From contig JARLHE010000058.1 in NCBI GenBank assembly GCA_031292385.1, positions 1 to 64,000 on the forward strand: a DNA stretch of 64,000 bases, read 5' to 3'. Each line of letters opens with the position of its first letter. The first letter of the stretch is position 1. The stretch comes from Oligoflexia bacterium (GTDB lineage: Bacteria > Bdellovibrionota > UBA1018). Positions 18,162 to 26,296 of the stretch are shown in pieces. A program made the translations under genes and the position numbers. Under the pieces are notes generated by a model, which saw only the letters and a program-made list of their open reading frames with translations, was not told where the DNA came from and ran no database searches.

Positions 18162-20606
18162 ATGGTCACCAACTACGACGGCGAACAAGTGGAAATCCCA
18201 GAAAATCTCCCCATGTTGCCCGTCCGCGATATTGTAGTCTTCCCCTATATGATTATCCCATTGTTCGTGGGACGCGATTCTTCTATCAAAAGTGTAGAAG
18301 AAAGCTTGGCGCGCTCGGATCGCTTGATTCTGCTCGCCTCGCAACGGGACATCAGTGACGAGCATCCGGCGCCTGAAGCCATTTATCGTACCGGTACCGT
18401 CGCGATGATCATGCGCATGCGCAAGCTGCCCGACGGCCGGGTGAAGATCCTCACCCAGGGTCTTTGCAAGGCCAACATCCAGGATTTCACCCAGGTACAA
18501 CCGTACTTCGAGTGCAAGATCGAAAGAATCAACGAACCTGCCGCGGAAACGGGCCCTGAAGCCGAAGCCGTGATGAGAAACGTCCGCGAACAGCTTGAAA
18601 AAGTGATTTCGCTGGGCAAAGTTCTCTCCCCCGATATCCTGATGGTCCTCGACGACATCACCGATCCGGGACGCTTGGCCGATCTGGTCGCCTCGAATCT
18701 CGGCCTCAAAGTCAGCGAAGCCCAGCAGATCCTCGAGACTTTCGATTCGATGACAAGACTGCGCGCCGTGAACGAGATCCTCACCAAGGAAATCGAAGTC
18801 CTCTCCCTCCAGGCCAAGATCCGTTCCCAGGCCAAGGACGAGATGACCAAGAGCCAGAAAGAGTACTTCCTTCGCGAGCAGATCCGCGCCATCAAGAACG
18901 AGCTCGGCGACAACGACTCCAAGAGCGAGGAAATCAACGAACTCAAGCAGAAAATCGCGGCCTGCAAAATGCCGGCGGAAGTCGACCAGGAAGCGCAAAA
19001 GCAGCTCAGCCGCCTGGAGCGCATGCATCCGGACGCTTCTGAAGCCTCCATGCTTCGCACCTACATCGATTGGCTGATCGAAACTCCCTGGAGCAAGCAC
19101 ACCGTCGACAATCTCGACCTTGCGCGCGCCAAGCAGATTTTGGACGAGGACCATTACAACCTCTCCAAGATCAAGGAGCGCATCATCGAGTACCTGGCGG
19201 TTCGCAAGCTGAAGGACAAGATGAAAGGCCCGATCCTCTGTTACGCCGGCCCTCCGGGCGTCGGCAAGACCTCGCTCGGCCGCTCGATCGCGCGGGCCCT
19301 GGGACGCGAATTCGTTCGCATCTCGCTCGGCGGAGTGAAAGACGAAGCCGAAATCCGTGGTCACCGCCGCACTTACGTGGGCGCGCTCCCCGGACGCGTG
19401 ATCCAAGGCCTGAAGCAAGCGCAGTCGAACAACCCGGTTTTCGTCCTGGACGAAATCGACAAGCTCGGCAGCGACTTCCGCGGCGACCCCTCGGCGGCGC
19501 TTCTCGAAGTGCTCGATCCGGAGCAGAATTTCTCGTTCCGCGATCACTACCTCAACGTTCCGTTCGATCTCTCGAACGTGATGTTCGTGGCGACCTGCAA
19601 CTCGCTTGATACCATCCCTTCCGCGCTCCGCGACCGCATGGAAATCATCCAGCTTTCGGGTTACACCGAGGAAGAGAAGTTCTTCATCACGAAGCGCTAC
19701 CTGGTTCCCAAGCAGATCAACGAGAACGGCCTCAAGCCCGAGCAGATCGACTTCACGGAAGCCGGCATGAAAACGGTCATCTCGCAGTACACCCGCGAAG
19801 CGGGCCTGCGTAACCTCGAGCGCAATGTGGCCACCGTCTGCCGCAAGACGGCCCGCATGGTCGCGGAAGGCAAAAAAGAGAAGACCACGATCACCCCGGA
19901 AGTTGTGAACAAGTTCCTGGGCCCCGCTCCCTACATCCGCGAGGAAGAGCAGGAGCGCGATGAAGTGGGTATCGCCACCGGACTCGCCTGGACCTCGGTA
20001 GGAGGGGAAATCCTCTACGTCGAGACCACGACGATGAAGGGCAAAGGCGGCATGATTCTCACCGGCCAGCTCGGTGACGTCATGAAGGAGTCCGGCCACG
20101 CGGCCATCGGCCTGATCCGCTCGCGAGCCAAAGACTTCGGCATCGACGAGGACGTGTTCCAGAACATCGACATCCACGTGCACTTTCCGCAAGGCGCCAT
20201 CCCGAAAGACGGCCCTTCGGCAGGCATCACGATGGCCTCGGCGATCGTCTCCAAACTCACCGGAGTGCCGGTCCGCAAGGACGTGGCCATGACGGGCGAG
20301 ATCACCCTGACCGGGCGCGTGCTCCCGATCGGCGGCCTCAAGGAGAAAGCGCTCGCGGCGATGCGACACGGCATCAAGACGATCATCATCCCGGACAAGA
20401 ACAAGAAGGACCTCGAGGACATTCCGGAAGAATACCGCAATGCACTCACCTTCATCCCGGTGAAGACCTTCGATGATGTTCTCGACGTGGCTCTGACGCA
20501 AAAGATCGTCGCCAACCGCCCGACATCGAGCGGCGCCACGAGCAAGGACGAAAAGGCCAAAACTCCGCGCCGCAAGCCGGCCCCCGGCTACGATCGCGCG
20601 GCGTAA
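18162..20606 (+). CDS. lon: ATP-dependent protease Lon (LonA)
   Basis: 814 residues, normal for LonA. The N-terminal substrate domain (about 15-210) starts [24 protein letters not shown] coiled coil with [17 protein letters not shown] follows, then the AAA+ module with GPPGVGKTS and [11 protein letters not shown]. The proteolytic domain follows, with its Ser in DGPSAGITM and Lys in [10 protein letters not shown], giving the Ser-Lys dyad. The C-terminal 20 residues are basic and variable. Lon degrades misfolded and regulatory proteins in the cytoplasm. GGAGG sits seven bases before the ATG, and a stem-loop precedes it. Confidence 0.97.
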   Translation: MVTNYDGEQVEIPENLPMLPVRDIVVFPYMIIPLFVGRDSSIKSVEESLARSDRLILLASQRDISDEHPAPEAIYRTGTVAMIMRMRKLPDGRVKILTQGLCKANIQDFTQVQPYFECKIERINEPAAETGPEAEAVMRNVREQLEKVISLGKVLSPDILMVLDDITDPGRLADLVASNLGLKVSEAQQILETFDSMTRLRAVNEILTKEIEVLSLQAKIRSQAKDEMTKSQKEYFLREQIRAIKNELGDNDSKSEEINELKQKIAACKMPAEVDQEAQKQLSRLERMHPDASEASMLRTYIDWLIETPWSKHTVDNLDLARAKQILDEDHYNLSKIKERIIEYLAVRKLKDKMKGPILCYAGPPGVGKTSLGRSIARALGREFVRISLGGVKDEAEIRGHRRTYVGALPGRVIQGLKQAQSNNPVFVLDEIDKLGSDFRGDPSAALLEVLDPEQNFSFRDHYLNVPFDLSNVMFVATCNSLDTIPSALRDRMEIIQLSGYTEEEKFFITKRYLVPKQINENGLKPEQIDFTEAGMKTVISQYTREAGLRNLERNVATVCRKTARMVAEGKKEKTTITPEVVNKFLGPAPYIREEEQERDEVGIATGLAWTSVGGEILYVETTTMKGKGGMILTGQLGDVMKESGHAAIGLIRSRAKDFGIDEDVFQNIDIHVHFPQGAIPKDGPSAGITMASAIVSKLTGVPVRKDVAMTGEITLTGRVLPIGGLKEKALAAMRHGIKTIIIPDKNKKDLEDIPEEYRNALTFIPVKTFDDVLDVALTQKIVANRPTSSGATSKDEKAKTPRRKPAPGYDRAA

Positions 20607-20629
20607 CGGACCGATCTACTGAAAACCGG

Positions 20630-20683
20630 GAGAATCCCCAAATGACTCGCCGATTGACTAGGCGAAGGAATTTGGGGATTCTC
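20630..20683 (+). terminator. long hairpin after lon, overlapping the next gene's ribosome site
   Basis: A perfect 14-base stem: arms at 20630-20643 (GAGAATCCCCAAAT) and 20670-20683, with an inner stem TCGCC/GGCGA. It is followed by ATTTTC, a weak T-run. It probably terminates lon transcripts. The GGGGA that is the only ribosome-site candidate for the GTG start at 20692 lies inside the second arm, so the hairpin may also control translation of the next gene. Confidence 0.65.
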
Positions 20684-20691
20684 ATTTTCAC

Positions 20692-21711
20692 GTGACCTCG
20701 CTTCAGCTTTCCGCCTGCATTTTCTTCGTGCTCGTTTCCGGATACATCTCGGCGTCCGAAGTCGCGCTCTTCAGCCTCTCCCGCTTCCAGCTCCGCTCGC
20801 TCAAGGAACGGGTGAAGCCCGTCACCTACCGCAACATCAAAAGATTGCTTCAGGATCCCGGCGGGCTGTTGGTGACGCTGCTGGCGGTGAGCGAAATCGT
20901 CAACATCGCGCTTTCGACCCTCGTGGCCCAGGCGGTCGCGCGCGCGACTCCGCAGCTTTCATTTCTCGCCGGCCATTGGCTCGCGGATTTTCTCCTGGGC
21001 ATTCTGATCACGACCCCGATCCTGCTGCTTTTCTGCGAAATCACGCCGAAGGCCATCGGAACGCGCGCCAACGCGCTCGCCTCCACGCTCAACGCCGGCG
21101 CGCTCGCCCTGATCTACGACGCCCTCAAGCCGATCCGCTTTTTGCTGACGAGAATCATCTCCACCTTCGGCCGGCAAAGCCGTGCCCCCAAAGAGCCCGC
21201 GATCCTGCGCGAGGCCGAATTCATGGAGATGGTCGAAGAAGGCCAGAAGCAAGGAGCCATTCACCAGAGCGAAGTCGATCTCATCAAGAATGTCTTCGAG
21301 CTCGATGACTCGACCGTCGAGGACGTGCTCACCCCCATCTCCGAAGTCACGTCGCTTTCGACCAAAACGACTTACCGGCAAGCACTCACGGCGATGCGCA
21401 CGGTGAGCTATTCCCGCATTCCGGTCACCGGGCCCGATCGTCGCGAGTTCGTCGGCATTCTCTACACGAAAGACCTGCTCCGGGCGAAGCTGGATCCGAC
21501 CCTTCTCGACGAACCCATTTCCCAAATCCTGCGCAAGCCGCCCGTCGTGCTCCCTTCGATGCAGCTCAACGCGCTCTTTCGCAAATTCAAGGCGCAAAGA
21601 TCGCATATGGCCATCGTCAAGCGGAGCAGCGGAGAGACCCTTGGCATCGTCACGATGAGCGACGTCCTGGAGTCGCTTTTCGAAGATCTTTTCGAGGACG
21701 AGCACCCATGA
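20692..21711 (+). CDS. DUF21-CBS membrane protein, CorC/HlyC (CNNM-like) family, first copy
   Basis: 339 residues from GTG at 20692. An N-terminal DUF21 membrane domain (about 1-150) has SASEVALFSLSRFQLRSL and FCEITPKAIGTR, the motifs of CNNM/CorC magnesium-efflux proteins. Two CBS domains follow (about 200-330: VEDVLTPISEVTSLS, SYSRIPV, IVTMSDVLESLFEDLF). The C-terminal CorC_HlyC domain is absent, unlike in the next gene. No better start exists downstream because the first helix begins at residue 5. It overlaps the second copy by four bases. The two may form a heteromeric transporter, which is an inference. Confidence 0.85.
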   Translation: MTSLQLSACIFFVLVSGYISASEVALFSLSRFQLRSLKERVKPVTYRNIKRLLQDPGGLLVTLLAVSEIVNIALSTLVAQAVARATPQLSFLAGHWLADFLLGILITTPILLLFCEITPKAIGTRANALASTLNAGALALIYDALKPIRFLLTRIISTFGRQSRAPKEPAILREAEFMEMVEEGQKQGAIHQSEVDLIKNVFELDDSTVEDVLTPISEVTSLSTKTTYRQALTAMRTVSYSRIPVTGPDRREFVGILYTKDLLRAKLDPTLLDEPISQILRKPPVVLPSMQLNALFRKFKAQRSHMAIVKRSSGETLGIVTMSDVLESLFEDLFEDEHP

Positions 21712-22973
21712 ACGTCAGAATCTCGATTGCCGCCCTGCTGGGCTTGCTGCCTCCGTTGATCCTGATCGAAGGGCTGTTCTCGGGATCCGAAATCGCGCTT
21801 CTCGCGGCGGACGTGCTCACCCTGAAACGCAACTCGCGCTCCGGCAGCAAAGGCGCGAAGCTCGCGCTCGAGCTCGCGAGCCATCCCGAACGCGTCCTTT
21901 CCACGACCTTGTTCGTCACCTGCCTTTGCGTCACCGCGATCTCGGCGCTGATCGCGCTGTATTGTTTCGAGCGCTTCGGCGAGCACTCAAATTGGATCGC
22001 GGTCGCCATCAGCTCGCCCCTGATCGTCCTTCTGGGCGAGCTCATCCCAAAAACGCTTTACCAGCGGAATGCCACCCGCATCGCCCCGTGGGCGGCTTAT
22101 CCGGTGTCTTTCACGTACACTCTTTTTTACCCTGTCACCCGCGCTCTCTCTTCTTACACCTCGCGAGTCTCCCGCCTGGTGAGCCCGCTCGAAGAGCTTT
22201 TGTCCGGAAAACATCACACCACCCGCGAGGAGCTTCGCGCGCTCATGAGCTACAGCAAGCGCGAGACCGAAATCAAGTCGAGCGAGAAACGGATGATCAA
22301 GCGCATTTTCGACTTCACCGATTCGGAGGCCAAGCACGCGCTGATCCCCCTGGTGAAAGTCGAAGCGATCGAAGATACCGCGACCGTTCGCGAAGCGATC
22401 GAGCAGTTCGAACGCCATCGCCACTCGCGCGTGCCCGTCTATTCCGAGCGCGTCGATAACATCATCGGCGTGCTGGAAAGCGCGGACCTATTCACGGCCG
22501 ATCCCTCTCAATCCATCAGCAACTCCATGTCGTCAGCCCACTATATCGCCGAGACCCAGTCGCTCGACGATCTGCTGGCCGATATGCACCGGGAAGACAT
22601 CGAAATGGTCGTCGTCGTCGACGAGCACGGCGGCGCCGTCGGAATTTTGACGTTCGAAGACATCGTCGAAGAAATCGTCGGCGAGATCCGCGACGAATAC
22701 GACCAGGAGTCGAGCCTCTTCAAAGAGCTGGGCGAAGACCACTGGGTGGTGCAATCCCGCATGGAAATCGACGCGATCAACGACCAACTCAAACTCAATC
22801 TTCCCCACGGAGATTACGAAACTCTCAGCGGATTTTTACTTCAGCAGTTTGGTCGGATACCGGAACCACGCGACGAGCTTTTCTTCAACACCGCGGGCGG
22901 ACAATATAAATTCACCATCCGCCAAGCCACGGAAAGAGCCATACAAAGCGTCGAAATCGAAAAAACCGAGTAA
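21708..22973 (+). CDS. DUF21-CBS-CorC_HlyC membrane protein, second copy
   Basis: 421 residues. DUF21 membrane domain (about 1-180) with SGSEIALLAADVLTLKR and LGELIPKTLYQRN, a CBS pair (about 195-320; RHSRVPVYSERVDNIIGV, VVDEHGGAVGILTFEDIVEEIVGEIRDEYD), and a C-terminal CorC_HlyC domain (about 335-415). CNNM/CorC proteins move Mg2+ or Co2+ and bind ATP-Mg at the CBS dimer. It begins four bases inside the end of the first copy, so both are translated together. Haemolysin names for this family are historical. Confidence 0.87.
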   Translation: MNVRISIAALLGLLPPLILIEGLFSGSEIALLAADVLTLKRNSRSGSKGAKLALELASHPERVLSTTLFVTCLCVTAISALIALYCFERFGEHSNWIAVAISSPLIVLLGELIPKTLYQRNATRIAPWAAYPVSFTYTLFYPVTRALSSYTSRVSRLVSPLEELLSGKHHTTREELRALMSYSKRETEIKSSEKRMIKRIFDFTDSEAKHALIPLVKVEAIEDTATVREAIEQFERHRHSRVPVYSERVDNIIGVLESADLFTADPSQSISNSMSSAHYIAETQSLDDLLADMHREDIEMVVVVDEHGGAVGILTFEDIVEEIVGEIRDEYDQESSLFKELGEDHWVVQSRMEIDAINDQLKLNLPHGDYETLSGFLLQQFGRIPEPRDELFFNTAGGQYKFTIRQATERAIQSVEIEKTE

Positions 22974-23009
22974 TTTCCTTTTTTCGCCGCTTGTCGATAG
23001 AATTGAACA

Positions 23010-23438
23010 ATGACTGCCTTAGCTCAGAAAAAAATCCTGATCGTCGACGATGTGACCTTTGTCCGGAACACGCTTCGTGAAATTCTCACCGGAGCCGGCT
23101 ACCAAGTGGTGGGCGAAGCCGCGGACGGCGCCGAGGCCGTTCAACTCTACTCGCAGCTCCGCCCCGACCTGGTCACCATGGACGTCGTCATGCCGAATAT
23201 GAGCGGCATCGATGCCACTCGCAAAATCCTGAAAGGCCACCCCGGCGCGCGTGTCGTGATCATTTCCGCCATGGGGCAGGAAAACCTCGTCATGGAAGCG
23301 GTGAACGTGGGCGCCAGAGATTATATCTTAAAGCCGTTTACTTCGGCCGAAGTGCTGACCACCATCGACCGGGCGCTGAACAGCGAAGCCATCGGCGCCG
23401 CTCACGTTGGAACGGAGGCCCAACATGGACTTTCTTGA
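23010..23438 (+). CDS. CheY-like single-domain response regulator
   Basis: 142 residues, a receiver domain only. The acidic pair is in KILIVDDVTFVRN, the phospho-acceptor Asp in LVTMDVVMPNMSG, the Thr/Ser position is VVIISAMGQ, and the Lys is in DYILKPF. There is no output domain. The next gene, overlapping by 14 bases, carries the CheC/CheX/FliY phosphatase motif, which supports a chemotaxis- or motility-type role in which the regulator is dephosphorylated by its neighbour. No other che genes are in the window. Confidence 0.9.
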   Translation: MTALAQKKILIVDDVTFVRNTLREILTGAGYQVVGEAADGAEAVQLYSQLRPDLVTMDVVMPNMSGIDATRKILKGHPGARVVIISAMGQENLVMEAVNVGARDYILKPFTSAEVLTTIDRALNSEAIGAAHVGTEAQHGLS

Positions 23439-23880
23439 AACCCTGGGAAAATCGCTTCCCGAAAAATTCCCATTTTATCACCTGGGAGAAGTTGCCGTCG
23501 CTGAAACGCCCGGCGCCGGCCTGATCCTGGCCGACGCGGCGGAAATCGAGATCGCCGACCGCTCGGCCCTTGGAATCCGCCTGCAAGGCGACGTCCGGGC
23601 GACGCTCCTGGTTTTGATCGACGAAGAATTGGATTTATCGATTTATTCCGAGATCGCCAACATCCTCGCCAGCCGGCTCGCCACCGAGCTTTCGGCGAAT
23701 CATGATCTGGATTTGATGATCTCCGCGCCATCCGCGGTTTCGCCGGCGCGGCTTGCCAGCATTTTGCAACCCGGCCGCAACGTCTTCAAAAAACACTACC
23801 TGCATCGCTACTCCGGCTTGACGCTCCCCGTGGACGCGGTCGTGATCATCGATGCGCCATCAGGAGAGGTCCGTGCTTAA
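23425..23880 (+). CDS. CheC/CheX-type CheY-phosphate phosphatase-like protein
   Basis: 151 residues from the ATG at 23425, with GGAGG six bases upstream. The active-site pattern of the CheC/CheX/FliY phosphatases, [D/S]-x3-E-x2-N-x22-P, is met exactly: Ser72, Glu76, Asn79 and Pro102 in LSIYSEIANIL..ISAPS. That pattern, the length, and overlap with a stand-alone CheY-like receiver suggest it dephosphorylates this receiver. Overall similarity to a given CheX cannot be checked by eye. Without the motif it would be a hypothetical protein. Confidence 0.68.
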   Translation: MDFLETLGKSLPEKFPFYHLGEVAVAETPGAGLILADAAEIEIADRSALGIRLQGDVRATLLVLIDEELDLSIYSEIANILASRLATELSANHDLDLMISAPSAVSPARLASILQPGRNVFKKHYLHRYSGLTLPVDAVVIIDAPSGEVRA

Positions 23881-24271
23881 ACTGATCGGATGGCTGATCA
23901 AAGCCTCGCTTTTCGCAGCGGTCGTCTTAGTTTTGGGAAATTTGATCCATTGGAGAGGACAGACGGTTTCAGATCAGGTCAAAACGCAGCTCACTCGGGC
24001 GGAGAAATCCCCAACCGCGCGGAAAATAGCCAAAGAGGCGAAAGACGTCACGCTGGGCTACACCAACGACATCAACACCAAAACCAAATCCGTTTGGCCG
24101 CGCTCGGCGGTCGAGCGCTATCACGCGTCCAGCGGCAGCCCGGAAAGAGCTGAGGCGGCCAGGAAACAGGATCCGTCTCCTGAGCGCATCGCGCCTTCCG
24201 AGCGCCAGAAATTGCGTTCTTTGATTCACGACCTCAATAACGGTCGCGACGCGGATATCTCCGCTTATTGA
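23873..24271 (+). CDS. small membrane-anchored protein, unknown function
   Basis: 132 residues from GTG at 23873, chosen because AGGAG stands six bases before it. It overlaps the phosphatase-like gene by eight bases. One membrane segment (about 4-25, GWLIKASLFAAVVLVLGNLI) is followed by a charged, Ala/Lys/Glu-rich tail that looks helical and partly disordered. It is the third gene of the CheY-like unit, so a role near that receiver is possible but unproven. Its end overlaps the convergent small secreted protein gene by seven bases. Confidence 0.65.
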   Translation: MLKLIGWLIKASLFAAVVLVLGNLIHWRGQTVSDQVKTQLTRAEKSPTARKIAKEAKDVTLGYTNDINTKTKSVWPRSAVERYHASSGSPERAEAARKQDPSPERIAPSERQKLRSLIHDLNNGRDADISAY

Positions 24272-24504
24272 GCGCTATAGCCACGAACCGGATTCAAGCT
24301 CGAATCGGTGGAGCTTTCCGCGGAAGCAATAGCGGCTTTCGCCTCGGCAATCGACTTCGCGTACTTGCACTGAGTTCCCCGATGATCGGTATGGCTGGAG
24401 GAATTCTCGCCCACCGGCGGACTCATCGGATTATAACCGTTGTCGGCCAAAGCAGGCGAAACAAACGACAGCACGACAACCGACATCAACAAATGCTTTT
24501 TCAT
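24265..24504 (-). CDS. small secreted protein behind a sigma-54 promoter
   Basis: 79 residues from the ATG at 24504 (GGGAG six bases upstream). The signal peptide is KKHLLMSVVVLSFVSPALA, cut before DNGYNPM. The mature part of about 58 residues has one cysteine, a GENSSSHTDHRGTQCKYAK stretch and an Ala/Glu/Ser-rich end. No family is recognised. Transcription probably starts near 24559 from the sigma-54 site at 24570-24585, and the leader carries a 17-base palindrome. A strong dedicated promoter for so small a secreted protein suggests a condition-specific envelope role. Confidence 0.68.
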   Translation of the reverse strand: MKKHLLMSVVVLSFVSPALADNGYNPMSPPVGENSSSHTDHRGTQCKYAKSIAEAKAAIASAESSTDSSLNPVRGYSAQ

Positions 24505-24536
24505 AACAACTCCCTCTCTCTTCACTCACTCAACAA

Positions 24537-24553
24537 GGTGACACCGTGTCACC
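24537..24553. promoter_or_regulatory. 17-base palindrome in the leader of the small secreted protein gene
   Basis: GGTGACAC-C-GTGTCACC has perfect 8-base arms. It lies at about +7 to +23 of the transcript predicted from the sigma-54 promoter. It could be a repressor site or an RNA hairpin at the 5' end. Confidence 0.55.
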
Positions 24554-24569
24554 GTCGACATGGATCAAG

Positions 24570-24585
24570 TGCAACACAGGTGCCA
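24570..24585 (-). promoter_or_regulatory. sigma-54 promoter, near-perfect consensus
   Basis: On the minus strand the sequence is TGGCACCTGTGTTGCA, equal to the consensus TGGCAC-N5-TTGCA. The predicted start of transcription is near 24559, and the next start codon downstream is at 24504. Confidence 0.75.
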
Positions 24586-24638
24586 GGGAGGTCAAAAAGG
24601 ACACACGCTGAAAAAGGCCTGATTTTACGGAGAAAATT

Positions 24639-24665
24639 AGGGGTGCCCAAAGTTTGGACACCCCT
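24639..24665 (-). terminator. large palindrome, probable terminator of the cyclophilin gene
   Basis: Arms AGGGGTG (24639-24645) and CACCCCT (24659-24665) enclose CCAAA-G-TTTGG, so 24 of 27 bases pair. On the minus strand it is followed by AATTTTC and lies 79 bases after the cyclophilin stop. Its centre is also 93 bases upstream of the sigma-54 start site, so an enhancer role is an alternative. Confidence 0.55.
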
Positions 24666-24743
24666 CAAGGAAAGCGCGAAACAGAAAAACCTGTTCAAGA
24701 ACTCGACAGCTGGATAGCTTTGAAAGCGCGATCGCGTCGTGTT

Positions 24744-25304
24744 TTAAGACTCGCGAACGATGCGAAGATGCTCGATCTTCACGTCTTGGACCGGGCGATC
24801 CCGCGGGCCGGTCGCAACCGAGCCCAGCTTTTTCAGGACATCCTCGCCCTTCACCAAATGACCGAAAACGGAATGGCGATTATTCAGATGCGGAGTCGCG
24901 GCCAGCGTGATGAAAAACTGGCTGCCGTTCGTACCCGGGCCCGCGTTGGCCATGGAAAGAATGCCAAGTCCCGAGTGTTTTAACTCGGGATGAAACTCGT
25001 CTTTAAAGCGGTAACCCGGACCCCCGGTGCCTTGGCCCAAACGATCGCCGCCCTGGACCATGAAACCTTCGATGATGCGGTGAAAGATCGTGCCGTCATA
25101 AAACGGCTCGTTCGATTGCTTGCCCGTGCGCGGATCCGTGTATTCCTTTTCGCCGGTAGCGAGGCCGACGAAGTTGCTCACCGTTTCCGGCGTCTTTTCT
25201 TCTTCGAGACGGGCGATCATTTGACCGAGCGTCGTGTCGAAGATCGCGTAGAGGCCGGGGCCGAAACCGAGTTTTTCCTGGGAGATTTTTTTGTATTGAA
25301 GCAT
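24744..25304 (-). CDS. cyclophilin-type peptidyl-prolyl cis-trans isomerase
   Basis: 186 residues. Cyclophilin domain with FHRIIEGFMVQGGD (catalytic Arg in FHR), GPGTNGSQFFIT and HSVFGHLVKGEDVL. No signal peptide, so it should be cytoplasmic and catalyse proline isomerisation during folding. The only usable start is the ATG at 25304. It lies 88 bases inside the end of the upstream Nudix gene in another frame and has only an A-rich GATTAAAAGAAAA before it. The insertion GEKEYTDPRTGKQSNEP is common in bacterial single-domain forms. Confidence 0.92.
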   Translation of the reverse strand: MLQYKKISQEKLGFGPGLYAIFDTTLGQMIARLEEEKTPETVSNFVGLATGEKEYTDPRTGKQSNEPFYDGTIFHRIIEGFMVQGGDRLGQGTGGPGYRFKDEFHPELKHSGLGILSMANAGPGTNGSQFFITLAATPHLNNRHSVFGHLVKGEDVLKKLGSVATGPRDRPVQDVKIEHLRIVRES

Positions 25305-25735
25305 GGTTTTCTTTTAATCGCTTGAGCCACAAGATCCAAGAGTTTCCGGTTCGAGGGAAAGCGAATTTTATGACGCGCGGCACTAACACTCACCCATCGC
25401 GACTTCACATGTTCATGCGGGTCAATTCGAACCGGGGGCGCGATACGGCCTTCACCCTGTAGATCAATCCAGTAGCCACGCTCCGTGACTTCATTCCCCC
25501 AGCGTGAATGATAGCGAAACGAATATCGAAGAGCTTGGGGCCTAGGCAGGCGACCGATGCCTGTTTCCTCGCGCGCCTCCCGCAAAGCGCCGGCTAAGGA
25601 CGTCTCCCCGGCCTCGACGCTTCCGGTAACGGGCTGCCAAAAGCCGCCACGGTCGGCGCGAGTCTTCAAAATCAGCACCTGCACCTCTCGGCCCGAGCGA
25701 TAGACCACCCAGACTTGGACTTTACGTTTCATCAT
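25217..25735 (-). CDS. Nudix hydrolase, NudB-like
   Basis: 172 residues. The Nudix box GX5EX7REUXEEXGU is complete: GSVEAGETSLAGALREAREETGI. The preceding RGGFWQPVTGSVEAGE resembles NudB (dihydroneopterin triphosphate / dATP pyrophosphohydrolase), where FWQ.VTGS is typical. The Nudix fold ends near residue 135. The last ~30 residues are Lys/Ser/Thr/Arg-rich, are read from DNA that also codes for the cyclophilin N-terminus, and look like an accidental tail after loss of a stop codon. Substrate not proven. Confidence 0.85.
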   Translation of the reverse strand: MMKRKVQVWVVYRSGREVQVLILKTRADRGGFWQPVTGSVEAGETSLAGALREAREETGIGRLPRPQALRYSFRYHSRWGNEVTERGYWIDLQGEGRIAPPVRIDPHEHVKSRWVSVSAARHKIRFPSNRKLLDLVAQAIKRKPCFNTKKSPRKNSVSAPASTRSSTRRSVK

Positions 25736-25856
25736 CTATTTGCTTGGTAACTCCCGATTTCTACGGTACTAGAATTTTTCGCAATCTAGGCTATTCTATT
25801 TTAGGAAGCCTCGCAGCGTTCCTGGGGTTCCGCAACGCAGGCGCCGCGATATAGGT

Positions 25857-25931
25857 GCCGATGTAGCTCAGTGGTAGAGCAACGCTTTCGTAAAGCGTAG
25901 GTCGTCCGTTCAATCCGGATCATCGGCTCCA
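25857..25931 (+). tRNA. tRNA-Thr (anticodon CGT), CCA encoded
   Basis: The full cloverleaf folds: acceptor GCCGATG/CATCGGC, D-arm GCTC-AGTGGTA-GAGC, anticodon stem ACGCT/AGCGT with loop TTCGTAA (anticodon CGT at 25889-25891, reads ACG), T-arm GTCCG-TTCAATC-CGGAT, discriminator T at 25928, CCA at 25929-25931. A terminator follows at 25966. Confidence 0.95.
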
Positions 25932-25965
25932 TTTTTCTTAAATCAATTCCGCAGATTACAAGATG

Positions 25966-25995
25966 ACTCCACTGCACCTTTTGGTGGAGTTCTTT
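25966..25995 (+). terminator. terminator after tRNA-Thr
   Basis: ACTCCAC (25966-25972) pairs with GTGGAGT (25984-25990), followed by TCTTT. An alternative inner pairing CACC-TTTT-GGTG also exists. From here to the cytochrome fragment at 26120 I see no gene or clear signal. Confidence 0.75.
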
Positions 25996-26119
25996 CAAAA
26001 TGTCGGTGTCCCGACACCAACCTCTTTGTCACCGATTCGCTTTCCTGAGCGCTGCTGACTTTTATGTTGAATGCAAATTTACGCATAGCTCACGCCATTT
26101 CTCGCACGGAAAATTCCGG

Positions 26120-26296
26120 CTAAGCATTGCTCCACCCGGATCTTCTTGGTGGCATGCGCCCCAGGACTACCAACCGACTCATATCGGTCGCAAAGCTCTT
26201 GGCAAACGCATATTCGTCGAGTCTAATATCGCCGCCATCGTGGTTAATCTCGTGGCAAGATATACAGTCGGGTACAAAATGAGCGCGTGAAGCGTG
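26120..26296 (-). pseudogene. cytochrome c domain fragment in frame behind the CopC stop codon
   Basis: Directly after the TAG stop of the CopC-like gene (26297-26299) the same frame stays open for 58 codons. It encodes a near-complete small c-type heme domain: HFVPDCISCHEINHDGGDIRLDEY, then SRLVVLGRMPP, then stop TAG at 26120-26122. CxxCH plus GGIRLD-like and MPP motifs match the short cytochrome c domains found fused to other periplasmic proteins. There is no start codon or ribosome site of its own before the heme motif. It is either a remnant cut off by a nonsense mutation or a domain reached by readthrough of TAG. No cytochrome domain is visible in the other frames. Confidence 0.6.

Noticed and set aside
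18129..20501. Open frame of 790 codons on the minus strand opposite lon
   Set aside because: It is a codon-bias shadow: lon is certain on the plus strand, and the antisense protein is Asp/Arg/His/Val-rich without any domain.
25801..25998. Small minus-strand open frame across the tRNA gene
   Set aside because: It runs through tRNA-Thr and its terminator and has no ribosome site.
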